Shown: positions 12,108 to 25,359 of the stretch, piece by piece | Layout of the letters: every line of letters starts with the position of its first letter | How positions within the stretch are numbered: the first letter of the stretch is position 1 | Assembly (NCBI GenBank): GCA_945910005.1 | Contig: OX246745.1 | Coordinates: 9,852,436 to 9,916,435 of the forward strand | DNA: 64,000 nucleotides | From: Isoperla grammatica | Taxonomy: Eukaryota > Arthropoda > Insecta > Plecoptera > Perlodidae | Direction: 5' to 3' | The notes under the pieces: model-generated | What the model was told of the DNA's origin: nothing | The model's input: the letters and a program-made list of their open reading frames with translations, nothing else | Databases searched by the model: none | Made by a program: the position numbers and the translations under genes

Positions 12108-15100
12108 AGAGCGTTCATAACTACGTTACTATAATGAGCGGGAAGTACGCTAAGAGAGTTCAATAACCACACTCTTGTAGTGAGCGAGAAGTACGCTAAG
12201 AGAGTTCACAAACAACACTCTTGTAGTAAGCGTGAAGTACGCTGAGAAAGAGAGTTCACTAACTACACTCTTGTAGTGAGCGGGAAGTAAGCTGGGAAAG
12301 AGAGTTCACTAACTACACTCTTGTAGTGAGCGGGAAGTAAGCTGGGAAAGAGAGTTCACAACTACACTCTTGTAGTGAGCGGGAAGTACGCTGGGAAAGA
12401 GAGTTCACAACTACACTCTTGTAGTGAGCGGGAAGTAAGCTGGGAAAGAGAGTTCACAACTACACTCTTGTAGTGAGCGGGAAGTAAGCTGGGAAAGAGA
12501 GTTCACAACTACACTCTTGTAGTGAGCGGGAAGTAAGCTGGTAAAGAGAGTTCACTAACTACACTCTTGTAGTGAGCGGGAAGTAAGCTGGGAAAGAGAG
12601 TTCACTAACTACACTCTTGTAGTGAGCGGGAAGTAAGCTGGGAAAGAGAGTTCACTAACTACACTCTTGTAGTGAGCGGGAAGTACGCTGGGAAAGAGAG
12701 TTCACAACTACACTCTTGTAGCAAGCGTGAAGTAAGCTGGGAAAGAGAGTTCACTAACTACACTCTTGTAGTGAGCGGGAAGTAAGATGGGAAAGAGAGT
12801 TCACTAACTACACTCTTGTAGTGAGCGGGAAGTACGCTGGGAAAGAGAGTTCACAACTACACTCTTGTAGCAAGCGTGAAGTAAGCTGGGAAAGAGAGTT
12901 CACTAACTACACTCTTGTAGTGAGCGGGAAGTAAGCTGGGAAAGAGAGTTCACTAACTACACTCTTGTAGTGAGCGGGAAGTACGCTGGGAAAGAGAGTT
13001 CAGCAACTACACTCTTGTAGTGAGCGGGAAGTAAGCTGGGAAAGAGAGTTCACTAACTACACTCTTGTAGTGAGCGGGAAGTACGCTGGGAAAGAGAGTT
13101 CACAACTACACTCTTGTAGCAAGCGTGAAGTAAGCTGGGAAAGAGAGTTCACTAACTACACTCTTGTAGTGAGCGGGAAGTAAGCTGGGAAAGAGAGTTC
13201 ACTAACTACACTCTTGTAGTGAGCGGGAAGTACGCTGGGAAAGAGAGTTCAGCAACGTCACTCTTGTAGTGAGCGGGAAGTACGCTGGGAAAGAGAGTCC
13301 ACTAACTACACTCTTGTAGTGAGCGTGAAGTAAGCTGGGAAAGAGAGTTAACAACTACACTCTTGTAGTGAGCGGGAAGTACGCTGGGAAAGAGAGTTCA
13401 CTAACTACACTCTTGTAGTGAGCGGGAAGTAAGCTGGGAAAGAGAGTTCACTAACTACACTCTTGTAGTGAGCGGGAAGTAAGCTGGGAAAGAGAGTTCA
13501 CTAACTACACTCTTGTAGTGAGCGGGAAGTAAGCTGGGAAAGAGAGTTCACAACTACACTCTTGTAGTGAGCGGGAAGTACGCTGGGAAAGAGAGTTCAC
13601 TAACTACACTCTTGTAGTGAGCGGGAAGTAAGCTGGGAAAGAGAGTTCACAACTACACTCTTGTAGTGAGCGGGAAGTACGCTGGGAAAGAGAGTTCACA
13701 ACTACACTCTTGTAGTGAGCGGGAAGTACGCTGGGAAAGAGAGTTCACTAACTACACTCTTGTAGTGAGCGGGAAGTAAGCTGGGAAAGAGAGTTCACAA
13801 CTACACTCTTGTAGTGAGCGGGAAGTACGCTGGGAAAGAGAGTTCACAACTACACTCTTGTAGTGAGCGGGAAGTAAGCTGGGAAAGAGAGTTCACAACT
13901 ACACTCTTGTAGTGAGCGGGAAGTACGCTGGGAAAGAGAGTTCACTAACTACACTCTTGTAGTGAGCGGGAAGTACGCTGGGAAAGAGAGTTCACTAACT
14001 ACACTCTTGTAGTGAGCGGGAAGTACGCTGGGAAAGAGAGTTCACTAACTACACTCTTGTAGTGAGCGGGAAGTACGCTGGGAAAGAGAGTTCACTAACT
14101 ACACTCTTGTAGTGAGCGGGAAGTACGCTGGGAAAGAGAGTTCACTAACTACACTCTTGTAGTGAGCGGGAAGTACGCTGGGAAAGAGAGTTCACTAACT
14201 ACACTCTTGTAGTGAGCGGGAAGTACGCTGGGAAAGAGAGTTCACAACTACACTCTTGTAGTGAGCGGGAAGTACGCTGGGAAAGAGAGTTCACTAACTA
14301 CACTCTTGTAGTGAGCGGGAAGTACGCTGGGAAAGAGAGTTCACTAACTACACTCTTGTAGTGAGCGGGAAGTACGCTGGGAAATAGAGATCAGCAACTA
14401 CTCTCTTGTAGTGAGCGGGAAGTAAGCTGGGAAAGAGAGTTAACAACTACACTCTTGTAGTGAGCGGGAAGTACGCTGGGAAAGAGAGTTCACAACTACA
14501 CTCTTGTAGTGAGCGGGAAGTAAGCTGGGAAAGAGAGTTAACAACTACACTCTTGTAGTGAGCGGGAAGTACGCTGGGAAAGAGAGTTCACAACTACACT
14601 CTTGTAGTGAGCGGGAAGTACGCTGGGAAAGAGAGTTCACTAACTACACTCTTGTAGTGAGCGGGAAGTACGCTGGGAAAGAGAGTTCACTAAGTACACT
14701 CTTGTAGTGAGCGGGAAGTACGCTGGGAAATAGAGATCAGCAACTACTCTCTTGTAGTGAGCGGGAAGTAAGCTGGGAAAGAGAGTTAACAACTACACTC
14801 TTGTAGTGAGCGGGAAGTACGCTGGGAAAGAGAGTTCACAACTACACTCTTGTAGTGAGCGGGAAGTACGCTGGGAAAGAGAGTTCACTAACTACACTCT
14901 TGTAGTGAGCGGGAAGTACGCTGGGAAAGAGAGTTCACTAAGTACACTCTTGTAGTGAGCGGGAAGTAAGCTGGGAAAGAGAGTTAACAACTACACTCTT
15001 GTAGTGAGCGGGAAGTACGCTGGGAAAGAGAGTTCACAACTACACTCTTGTAGTGAGCGGGAAGTACGCTGGGAAAGAGAGTTCACTAACTACACTCTTG

Positions 15101-15610
15101 TAGTGAGCGGGAAGTACGCTGGGAAAGAGAGTTCACAAATACACTCTTGTAGTGAGCGGGAAGTAAGCTGGGAAAGAGAGTTCACTAAGTAAACTCTTGT
15201 AGTGAGCGGGAAGTAAGCTGGGAAAGAGAATTCACAACTACACTCTTGTAGTGAGCGGGAAGTACGCTGGGAAAGAGAGTTCACAACTACACTCTTGTAG
15301 TGAGCGTGAAGTAAGCTGGGAAAGAGAGTTCACAACTACACTCTTGTAGTGAGCGTGAAGTACGCTGGGAAAGAGAGTTCACAACTACACTCTTGTAGTG
15401 AGCGGGAAGTAAGCTGGGAAAGAGCGTTCACCAACTACACTCTTGTAGTGAGCGGGAAGTAATCTGGGAAAGAGATTTCACAATTACACTCTTGTAGTGA
15501 GCGTGAGATACACTGGGAAAGAGTGTTTACAATTACACACTTATAGTGAGCGTGAAGCTGAGAAAGAGCGTTCACAACTACGATCGTGTAACGAGCGTGA
15601 AGTACGCTGG
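12108..15610. repeat. 3.5-kb minisatellite, 49/50-bp unit, about 70 copies
   Basis: Unit begins GTGAGCGGGAAGTACGCTGG and ends TACACTCTTGTA. Unit length is 50 bp with CACTAAC or 49 bp with CACAAC. Each junction ACTACACTCTTGTAGT is a 6-bp stem with a 4-base loop. Variants (AAGTAAG or AAGTACG, GCAAGCGTG, AATAGAGATCAGC) recur at multiples of the unit. End units (12108-12250 and 15440-15610) are the most diverged, as expected from unequal exchange. Short ORFs inside are artefacts. Confidence 0.97.
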
Positions 15611-18110
15611 CCAAATTAGGCAGGAAGATCGTTTCAAGGTGATTGTCCCGTCAAGTGAAGCAGTTGTGGTTCCACAAACGACCACCGACTCGGAAAGCGT
15701 TTAGTGGGGTGTAAATATCACCTAGTTGTTTTTCAAGTCATTGGTGCTTTCCGCGACTCACTAAAGAGGCTTATGGGCCGTGGGGTCGGATGCATCTATT
15801 ATTAACAAGAATCAATTGCTTCCCGTGTTGGCTGGTGGGAGAAGCCAGGAAGAAAACCGCATGCGAGTTAAGTTGGCTAATACCTATCGGTTCATTTAGG
15901 AGCATTTAAATAAGTCATTGGACCAGTCATCACTTTATGTGGGCTAGTATTAAAACATTTGATCGGGTATTGCATTAAAATATAGATTTGTTTCCAGTTT
16001 AAATGGATTAATCGTTTATTTTCAACGTAAATGTATCACATAATCACACAAAATATTTCTATTTTTTATCAAAAATTTAATTAATAATAAAATTTACAAT
16101 AATTTCTTTCGTTTAATTCAACGATTTTTATCATGTACACCGCAGAATATGTATTTGACTATAGGTTTAAACTAATGTACATCAGTTGTACATCAGTCAA
16201 ATATGTTACATTATGGTGAAATAATCTGCATCATCAATCAACTTATTTCATTTTGTGTATGACTGGTGACTTCAACACTTTACTATCAATCGAAATACGT
16301 ACAGTACACTATAAAACAATTTTCTTCTTGAACAAAATCAAATATTTATCAATTCAGATGAATGTTTAAAAAACTCTTTTTTATTTATATTTTTTCGCGA
16401 TCCTCAGCAAAAAGGGAAAATCTCTCCTCCTTCGCGATCTGAAATGAAAACGTACTTTTCGACGTTCTCCCTGAATGATTGAAGGTTGCTCCCCTAATAG
16501 CGATAAAATGAAGATGTATTTCAGACTTCTGACTGCCTGAACGATTCAAAAGCAAAACGAACAATTCCTAGAAGAATGGTTCGTTCAACCTAAGACAAAA
16601 GTGATACGTTAAAGTAACTATCAAGACATATTGAAAGCCTGTAGAATGCTGTGTGGGATTTTATACACGCATTTGGTTGGCACTAGGGGTACAAATATAT
16701 TATTTTAGATTTTGGCATATGGGCGGGGGTTTTTGTGCACATATATACGTTAATCACGGATTTTGCACTGTGAAGCAAAAAAGGGCAATTGTAATCAGTT
16801 TATAAGTACAATTTTCACCATGTTTAACAAGAAGTTATTATTTACTGATTGTATATAATTCGGCATCACAGTTTGAGACAACAGGTGTAATATGTCCTAC
16901 GAGTTGAGCCGTAAAATTCGATATAGTAAATTGTGAATTTGATTGTAATGTAACGTTGTTTTAATCATTGATTTGATTCATTTTACTCTATTTGAGCTGT
17001 CTACACGACAGACATATCAATTTAGTTCCATACGAACTAAAACAGATACCTGAAGTAAGTTCACCGCTCATATAAACCGCACCGATAACAATATTAGGCA
17101 AGAATGCCAATCTGCTTTTAGTTTCTACGAATTTGTACTGTGGATATGATTAAATATCTGTTCAGTGTTGGCTTCCTGTCTCGAGATATTTAATTCCTCG
17201 CGGTTTCAATATTGGTTGTTGTTTTGGTCGGGTAGTGTACTGACTATGAGAGCAGAGCTTTGAAATCCGTACTTCATTATATAAATAGCTCGTCTGGCGA
17301 CTCCATCAGCTAAGATGCACAAGTAAAAAGTTCATCTCAGTTCGCAAGAAACCGAAAAAAACATTTATTCTTAATGAGCAATTTGACGAACCTGTTAAAG
17401 TTAATTGGCAGTTAGTAATCCTGTATAAGAGATATTACTTTCTCATCTCACTTTTACCGTTTGTAAAGATGGAATTGTCGGCACGATCGTTTTGAAGGTG
17501 ATATCGTCTTGAGTGAAACTTAATTGTTTAAATTACTGTTTATTCCATTTTCCCTCTAACTTGATTTCTCCACGCAGAACGCCAAAGGTAGTAAATACTC
17601 GCGGCAAAGCAGAAACATAATCTTGGAAGCTCGTTTTGTAATTCAGTTAAAGTTATGGTGAAGCCTCACAAAAGAGATAAGGCCACAAGAACTTATTTCT
17701 CTGTCTGTATTTTATATTATGTATACCGGAAAGCCTAATTCACCTACCAAATCTTATCTGCATCGTAGCCTACACCAAACACTCTCGCCTTTACAAATTT
17801 GCCTTCGTTTTCCCGAGTATTTTAATATTTTATTGACCTAAATTACACTACGCTCAACTTAAAACTTTCTTTAGAAAGGCTCCGTCGTAGGTTTCAGACT
17901 AATCCAATTTTCTTGCTTCATCTTTCTTTCCTCCCCAACGCGACCCTTTCTCAAGCTTTCTACTTCCCTTCCAACTCTCAATCCATTTGCTTTATTTTAT
18001 TGTTTTTCTTATTTTAGTATCCCGTTTAGTATGGGGCTCGAGGAGATATCTGAGACAAGAGAGACGGTGGAGTTTCTTAAAGATTAAACGACAACGGCTC
18101 AGTGTTGTAC
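15611..18110. other. Non-coding, unrecognised
   Basis: No gene or repeat recognised apart from AT-rich tracts near 16000-16400. Confidence 0.4.
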
Positions 18111-18583
18111 GCACACGCATAGTCCACGCATAGCCCACGCATCGTTCACGCATAGTCCACGCATAGTCCACGCATAGTCCACGCATAGCCCACGCATAGC
18201 CCACGCATAGTCCACGCATAGCTCACGCATAGCCCACGCATTGTTCACGCATAGCCCACGCATAGCTCACGCATAGTCCACACATAGCCCACGCATAGTC
18301 CACGCATAGCTCACGCATAGCCCACGCATTGTTCACGCATAGCCCACGCATAGTCCACGCATAGCTCACGCATAGTCCACGCATAGCTCATGCATAGCCC
18401 ACGCATTGCTCACGCATAGCCCACGCATATTCCACGCATAGTCCACGCATAGCCCACGCATAGTCCACGCATAGCCCACGCATCGTTCACGCATAGTCCA
18501 CGCATAGTCCACGCATAGCCCACGCATAGTCCACGCATAGCTCACGCATAGCCCACGCATAGCCCACGCATAGCCCACGCATA
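18111..18583. repeat. 11-bp minisatellite, about 43 copies, with 88-bp higher order
   Basis: Unit CACGCATAGYC and variants (CATCGTT, CATTGTT, CATAGCT). The CACGCATTGTTCAC variant recurs at about 18235 and 18323, 88 bp or eight units apart, with the same neighbours. The minus-strand ORFs here read MRGLCVDYAW repeatedly because 33 bp is eleven codons. Confidence 0.97.
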
Positions 18584-19804
18584 TCGCAGTCTAATGAAAC
18601 ATGTTTATCTTTGCTTGACGAAACTTTTATCGACTAGAAAAGAATTGTGTCCAAAATTATGGCAAGGGTGATGAAAACCTGTTACGTTTTTGTTACGAGT
18701 TCGGGTTTTTCATGCTGAAGGTGAATCGGCGCATTTGAAATATTCTACATTGGACATGATGAGTTTGATATTTCAAGTTTTTTACTGATAAGTTGATACG
18801 CATTGGGTAGCGATAGTAATTCTGAAACCTCAATGTAAAAATTTCATATCAATTAAAGTATATTTAGTTTTAGTTGCAAAGTGTTTTAACTATTGTCTCA
18901 CTGCAACGTGTACCATTCTAGGTATTGTTCTCATGTGTTAGTTAGTTGTATAACTGAAAAGGAGACACATAAACTAAATAAAACATTTCCGAGTAAATAT
19001 AACCGTACTAAAGTCATGCTGTGAAATGAGATTCAAAACACATTCATTACCCAGTACTGATTGTTTACTTCAAAACTTGTACTAGAGTCACTTCTGTTAG
19101 TTCTTCGGCGGTGGAACAAGTTAACAAAAATAGTTGCTCATTTATTATTCTCCCGAAACTTGTCAGTGATATCCATTATTCAGGAGTGTGTGCGAAGACG
19201 CAATGTCTTAGTGCTACTAGTGTGTAGCTTTAGCAGGCAGGCAGCACAAGTTTGGAAGTAAGGAATTAGTGTGTGTTTGCTTACAAAATAGATCAAAATT
19301 AAGCAAATGCACCTTGCCTCTTGGGTCCTGGTGCGCCTTTGTAAATTATACCCAGGCGCAACAACTTTCGAAGCAGAACGAACGAGTGAACGTGTCTTGT
19401 GTAGCGTTTTAAATGCTCTCTTGAGGTGGAATTGAGAAGTTACTTAAGTCATATTTACATGTATGCGCGGGGACTAGTTTCTACAGTCACTTGTATTAGC
19501 CATACTTCATAGCTTGGGTGATATAAATAATATTCTCTCCATCCAATTTACATTTGTTTGTAAACGCCAGTATGTATTTACTTACTATATTCACTTTAAA
19601 ACTTAACTTAAACTTACTTACCTACTTTTTTTTAAAACTTACTTTATTCACTGTTAAATATGAATTTATATGTTTAAGATATCAATTATTGATTTCCGAA
19701 TTTCTCAACGTCTTTAAAATGAACACAAAAATCACTTATCGGCATAAACTTATGTATGTAGAGATTATTGACTCTGAATGTCTTTGAAGATGTGAAGAAA
19801 ATGC
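18584..19804. other. Non-coding, unrecognised
   Basis: No gene recognised; the short ORFs are AT-driven and lack features. Confidence 0.4.
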
Positions 19805-20050
19805 CTAAAATGTCCCAACTTGTGCGCGTGGCACACGGCGAATGGCCTCGAGATCCGTAGAGTAGTCTATAGCCTTAGTCTGGATGGTGTTAAATGTTAT
19901 GAAATATTTTGTGAGAAGATGGCTCAATGGGGTATCTTCTTTATGTGAGCACGTCCTAACTATCGTCTGCGGATGTTCACAAAAAATGTAATCTAAATTC
20001 CTCTGGCCAATTGACCTCAAGACACCGCCAGACTGAGCATTCGGCTTCAA
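19805..20050 (-). mobile_element. Possible relic of a non-LTR retrotransposon endonuclease
   Basis: An 81-codon minus-strand ORF contains RNLDYIFCEHP followed about 18 residues later by TPLSHLL. This recalls the LDYIF..P....PLSDH signature of AP-type endonucleases of non-LTR elements, with the Asp of SDH missing. The match is short, so this is tentative. Confidence 0.3.
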
Positions 20051-21962
20051 TGAAATGTTTCGCGCGCCATGCTGGGACCATAAAAAGTATCACCGTTATC
20101 TTCTAATAAACAAACATGCAATTACAAATTAATTTTAATTACATGGATAAAATAATGAATCACTTCAAAAGCCTTGATCAAACATATTATATTTAATGAC
20201 AAATGTTTAAGGATGTCAAATTATCGCTTTTAAATGAGGATCCCAACCGCGACAAGCTAATCAAATTGAACGAGGCTTTTGCTTTCCTTTCCTTGCCTAA
20301 TTATTCAGAGAATTATCCCCCCCCCCCCCCCCCACCCTGCGCCCCCAGAGACAAACAACAAAAACCTGGTCTTCCATGTATTTTACTTCCAATCACTTGA
20401 GTACGAGGTTATTTGTGATTACATCTCTATACCCGTAAAACTAAATATCTAAAATTACATCATAAGAAACCCTACCATTTAAACCAGATGAAAACGATTT
20501 GAATAATTGAATCAGGCGAACAAAAGTATTGCTATATAACATTTACGAACGGTATATTAATATAAGATGATTAACATCATGAATTGTTATCACTGTAACT
20601 GATTTAAAAACTACATTGCAATGCACATTCACACTTAGTATGATCACATAACTCACGCCATTTGCGTTAACGTTCTTTTATCCAAAACAAATGATTTGTT
20701 TTGATGTCTATTTTACGAGCTGCATTAATTGTTCATAACAAACATTGCGTAATCACGGAAGTCAGTATTTAACAGTCACGAAATAGCTATACAGATTACA
20801 AAAACAATTGTGAAAAGGGTGGTGATAAATGGCATCACCGCTCTGCTCTATTGAGAGTAGGAGATAAGAGATCACTGATGGGAGAGAAGTTGCGTAGTGC
20901 GATTCTACCCCCATAATCGGGGTGCAAAGCAGCTAGCTTCCGTGAATATTAAAACAATTTGTTATGGATTTAATTATACGGAAATTCACTAGATTCGTTG
21001 CATTGATAAGTTAATAAACTCAACTATATTAGGCATGTATATATACACTGCCAGCATTTCGTAATCTATATGCTGGATTAGACACAAAACCGTGTGCGAG
21101 TGCTAGGGTCAAGCTAATGCAAAACAGTTGCCTAGGGAACTAGCGACGCTGCAAAGAAGATTCGTCTGTATGAAGTATTAGTACTAAATTAAGGTGTATA
21201 AAAGGAACAGAAACCTGACTAAGAATGAATATATTATAGTAAAAGAGTGTAATAAACATACATTTATATGCATGTATTTATTGAAATAAATTCTTTCAAT
21301 TAATACAGTTGATTTTATTGTGCAATAGCATCCACCTTAGCATTAAGTTAATTGCTATGATGGACAGAGATCGCTCTTTATGTATGTGTAAGAAAAACCC
21401 GTTTACCGCCTTATCGGCTTCATTTTTTTTTTATCATAAAACACTTACCACATGATGGCCATAAGAGGAAGACCCAACATTTAAGTTTACAAGAGACAAT
21501 GTAAGGTAGTATTTACTTTGGGAAAATAATACATAGCTCTGACAAAAATTGCGAACCATTGGATACAAATAAATATATTCTGATGATTGTCAACAGGAAA
21601 TTTATTCCAACAAATATACTGAATATAAAATTTATTCAAATCAAACAGTCACCCCATTTTGTGTGTTTCAACATTGCATAGGCCTACTAACTTCGTACAT
21701 TTTGGTTTAAAATTGATTCCATTAACCGCCAAAAGTTGGTACACGCATCAACACGAAGGTTTCCAGTGGTACCACAATTTATACACGCCATTAAAATTCG
21801 TTAATCAGTACCATTATTTCAAACTGTATTATAAAACAATGTGTTTTTTTTAAATGAGCAAAATAAGTAGCGTCTTTGCCGTTTCCATCCATCATTTCGA
21901 GAATTTAAAAATAATGCTGAAATGTTATATTTAAACAAAAACAATAGCATCATCATTTAGAA
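20051..21962. other. Non-coding 3' flank of the ABHD11-like gene
   Basis: Contains a C-run at 20317-20333, which causes a proline-rich ORF, and the likely 3' UTR of the gene from 21962 down to about 21600. Confidence 0.45.
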
Positions 21963-22472
21963 TTAAACCGTCAAGAAGCCCATCATGAGAGACATAAACT
22001 CCATCGGGCTTTGGGAATGAACAAAGTACCCAGGATGGGAAATTCCAGCAAACTCTGAGTTGGGGAAAAGCTTTCGTATGGTGAGACACTCCTTCATGGT
22101 GAGACGTTCCTCCTGAGCCCCGTGAATGAACAACGCGGGCTTGGTGCACAGAGCTTTGCCTCTGATCGACGGGAACGTGGCGAGGTTGTAGAAGTTGGTC
22201 GTTATAGAAGTCATGTTGATCCGCCACTGGAAGGAGCTCTTGGCTCCAAGGTCCGTCTGCACCAGGTTCTGAGCGATTATGAAGCGAGTCACGTCGTCCT
22301 TGACCGTCTTAGAGAGTTGAGCCTCGATGGACCTGCGCGCCAAGGTCATCGTGGGCAGCTTAGTCAGCCGCAGCTTCTTGATGGAGTCCAGACAGAGCGA
22401 CATCTGCATGTGGTACTCGCTGGTGGTGTTGGGAGACGCGTCGATTACCGCCATCCGCTCGACATAACGGGG
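21963..22472 (-). CDS. Coding exon 3: cap and C-terminal half of the ABHD11-like protein
   Basis: Encodes residues 160-328, in phase 0 after TTTTAG. It opens with PRYVERMAVIDASP, the strand after the nucleophile helix that in ABHD11 reads like PELVERLIVVDISP. A helical cap follows (TLARRSIEAQLSKTVKD, then FQWRINMTSI, comparable to the family's FxWRxNL segment), then ALFIHGAQEE and the terminal KLFPNSEFAGISHPGYFVHS. Active ABHD11 proteins carry a GH pair in this last segment whose His completes the triad; here it is G307-Y308, although His305 and His311 lie nearby. The catalytic acid cannot be assigned with confidence. The opposite strand has a 127-codon ORF (22122-22505), which is a shadow of this exon. 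Confidence 0.92.
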   Translation of the reverse strand, partial: PRYVERMAVIDASPNTTSEYHMQMSLCLDSIKKLRLTKLPTMTLARRSIEAQLSKTVKDDVTRFIIAQNLVQTDLGAKSSFQWRINMTSITTNFYNLATFPSIRGKALCTKPALFIHGAQEERLTMKECLTIRKLFPNSEFAGISHPGYFVHSQSPMEFMSLMMGFLTV

Positions 22473-25319
22473 CTAAAACATGTTCAATACCCAAATCCGA
22501 ATTAAAATATCGACCTGTAGTGGAGTAAAGATGTCTAAAATTAGTGCAAAAAGTGAAACAAACGTGAAAATTTGCACACTGACTAATTTGAGTATGCTGA
22601 ATCCAACAATTGATGGTCCCATACTGAACTAATTATGGTTGACGACTTATTAATTAAAATCAATTAATTAATTAAATTGAGCTATTCTCGACCTCAATGT
22701 AGGCAAGTGAGGTATTTAATGAAAGAAAATCATACATGTTACATTGTTGGTTCGATTGAAATAAAATTTAATCAACAGTAATTAAGTTAATAGCGCAATT
22801 ATTAACTGGTAATTAATATTAATAACTGGTTGTAAGGTAGAATGTGGTCTTACACAGTGATGTACTCGAAAAAAATGTACTGGTATACTCTCTTTTCTGA
22901 AGAACATACATGCTTTTGCACAATTGGGTGAGGGGGGGGTCTGGGAGGGGGGGGCAGCTAATGCGGGTCTAATAGGGCGCAATAGCTCCAGATTTTTTTT
23001 ATTTATACATTGCAATTGGTGGCTTTCAAGCTTTTTGAAGGTGCTATTTCTATTAATTAATCAAAACCGCGTTTATTAAGAATACAAATACAATATAATA
23101 TTGTATTACCTGTAACTAGAGGAGCTTTCGGTTAGTGGTGATAAAAGCATTGTGTAATTGTTGTATTTTGCTCTTTGAAGCAATTAACTTATGACTTATT
23201 CATTTGTATCTAGTAGTTGTATACGCTGCTTATTTTTTTTTATATATACACGGGGCCAATATTTTTTGGGGGTGTACATGCCGTATACTCGCGTATACCC
23301 CCCAATACATCACTGTAATACTTACACATCTCAACGCTAGAGCCAATATTTCGTGTTAGGTATACGCCCAATACACCACTGTACTTACACATCTCAACGC
23401 TAAAGCCATCGCAGTGCGACCTCCCATGCCCTGACCAATCAGAAAGGCGCTCTTGATGCGAAGATCGTCCATGAACTTCTTTATGTCTTCCGAAATATGA
23501 ACGTAGGTCATCGGCCTCGCTTGGCAGCTCTCCCCGTGGTTGCGCATGTCTACCGCGTAAACCTTGCGCAATGAGCGCGAGTGAAGCTCTTTGGCGAAAT
23601 TCTCCCAATGGCCTTTCGAGTCCATTACGTCGTGCATTATTATCACGGGTGGCTCGTTACTGGTGAGAGACGGTCGAATGTTCTCATACGCCATATAAGC
23701 AAGTCGAACTGGTTTTACATCTCGGCTGTCAATCAAAATAAATACCAACAACCATTTATTTAGCTCGTAGGGAATACATTATCGCAGTGGCGGTTTTTAC
23801 GGTGTGCAAGGTGTGACAATTGCACAGCTGATTAATCAGGAAAAATAAAAAAAAGACTTCCAAACCGAAATTAGGCAGTTAGCAGGAAATAGACTAGCTT
23901 GGCTAATACAAATTTGCCTTAGAACTCGTTTTAGGCCATTAAAATTAACAGTCCCCCAAAAAAATGTTGCCTACTGCGAATTTGCCTCCGGCGGCTGGGG
24001 CTTTTCTCCAGACTCCAGCCATTCCGCGCCACCTCGTTTTTTGGAATTGCACACCTGATATCGAGTTCAAAAACCGCCACTGCATTATCGATGAAAACAA
24101 TTCAGTAAATCGGTCAAATAGAAATGTATCACATGAGATAATCAAATATTTAATGCACTCATAAAATTCAATTTATTATAACAATACATTTATAACACAA
24201 AAGAGGCAACAATCTATACAAATGGCACAAATAACATCACAATGTTAACATCATAAATCTCAAATCAAATAAACCAATTAAAAAATTACAATTAAATGTA
24301 TAATGAAGTAGCTGTCACCAACAAAACCATAATCAGAATTTAATTATAAATAAATCTAAATTGAAGTTATATCGAAGTTTAATTTATAATAAAATGAAAA
24401 CCGCAAAAAATCTTTTACTGTCAATTGAGGTAGAAACGGTAGACGTGAGAAATACAGCCCTACGCACAATTGTGGCATCGGGATCGCTATCTCAATTCGG
24501 AAATCGCGCAAGAATTAATTTACATCGTTCTTATGGCGCTGTTCACTACAATCGTAATGTCATAATGCTTGTAGTAAAGGCCTCCCCACAATTGTTGGTA
24601 TAACCGCCTGCTGGATTAGTCAGTTGGTCACGGTCTGCTGGATTAGTCAGTTGGTCACGGTCTGCTGGATTAGTCAGTTGGTCACGGCCTGCTGGATTAG
24701 TCAGTTAGTCACGGCCTGCTGGATTAGTCAGTTGGTCACGGCGTGCGGGAATAGTCAGTTGGTCACGGCCTGTTGGATTATTCAGTTGGTCACGGCCTGC
24801 TGGATTAGTCAGTTGGTCACGGCCTGCTGATACAAAGTGATTCTAAATTCCAGTACAACAAATGGTGGAGGTGCCGGGTCTAGGATATAAATTAAATCCC
24901 TTTGTAGTTTAAAATTTCTTTTTGGTTCCTCAAATCTCCGCGTGTCAATGCATTCTTTTCCTATATCACTCCTAAGTTACCACAATCAACAATATCTGTA
25001 GCAATCCCTACAGCTGTCGACGCTCTCTATTGTAGTAATCACATCCAGCAGGCGGTGAGCGACTGAATAATCCAGCGGGCCGTGACCAACTGACGTAGCC
25101 GACACGCGTCTTTACGTCACAAGTATGAGTTCGAAGTCACCTTTAAAATGTTTGATGTAGCTCAGGCGAAACGTCAGTGTGTGGGACGAAATCCCATAGT
25201 TATATGTGTGTTTGAAGAGAGAGCTTTTGTAATAAAAGTTTTTCCCGGCTTGGCATCGAATTCAGATCCTCCGCATCCTTCGTACACTATCCATAAAGTT
25301 GGATTTAGCTTTAAAAACG

Positions 25320-25359
<40 letters not shown>

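Noticed and set aside
12108..15610. CRISPR-like array
   Set aside because: There is no repeat/spacer alternation; the whole unit repeats, and the genome is eukaryotic.
18111..18583. Repeat protein on the minus strand (MRGLCVDYAW)
   Set aside because: It arises from an 11-bp repeat read in three frames; there is no codon bias, splice context or start logic.
22122..22505. 127-codon plus-strand ORF
   Set aside because: It lies opposite exon 3 of the ABHD11-like gene and is a shadow of its codon use.
24604..24834. Short tandem-repeat protein (VTACWISQL)
   Set aside because: The frame is open only because the unit is 27 bp; no flanking coding signal.
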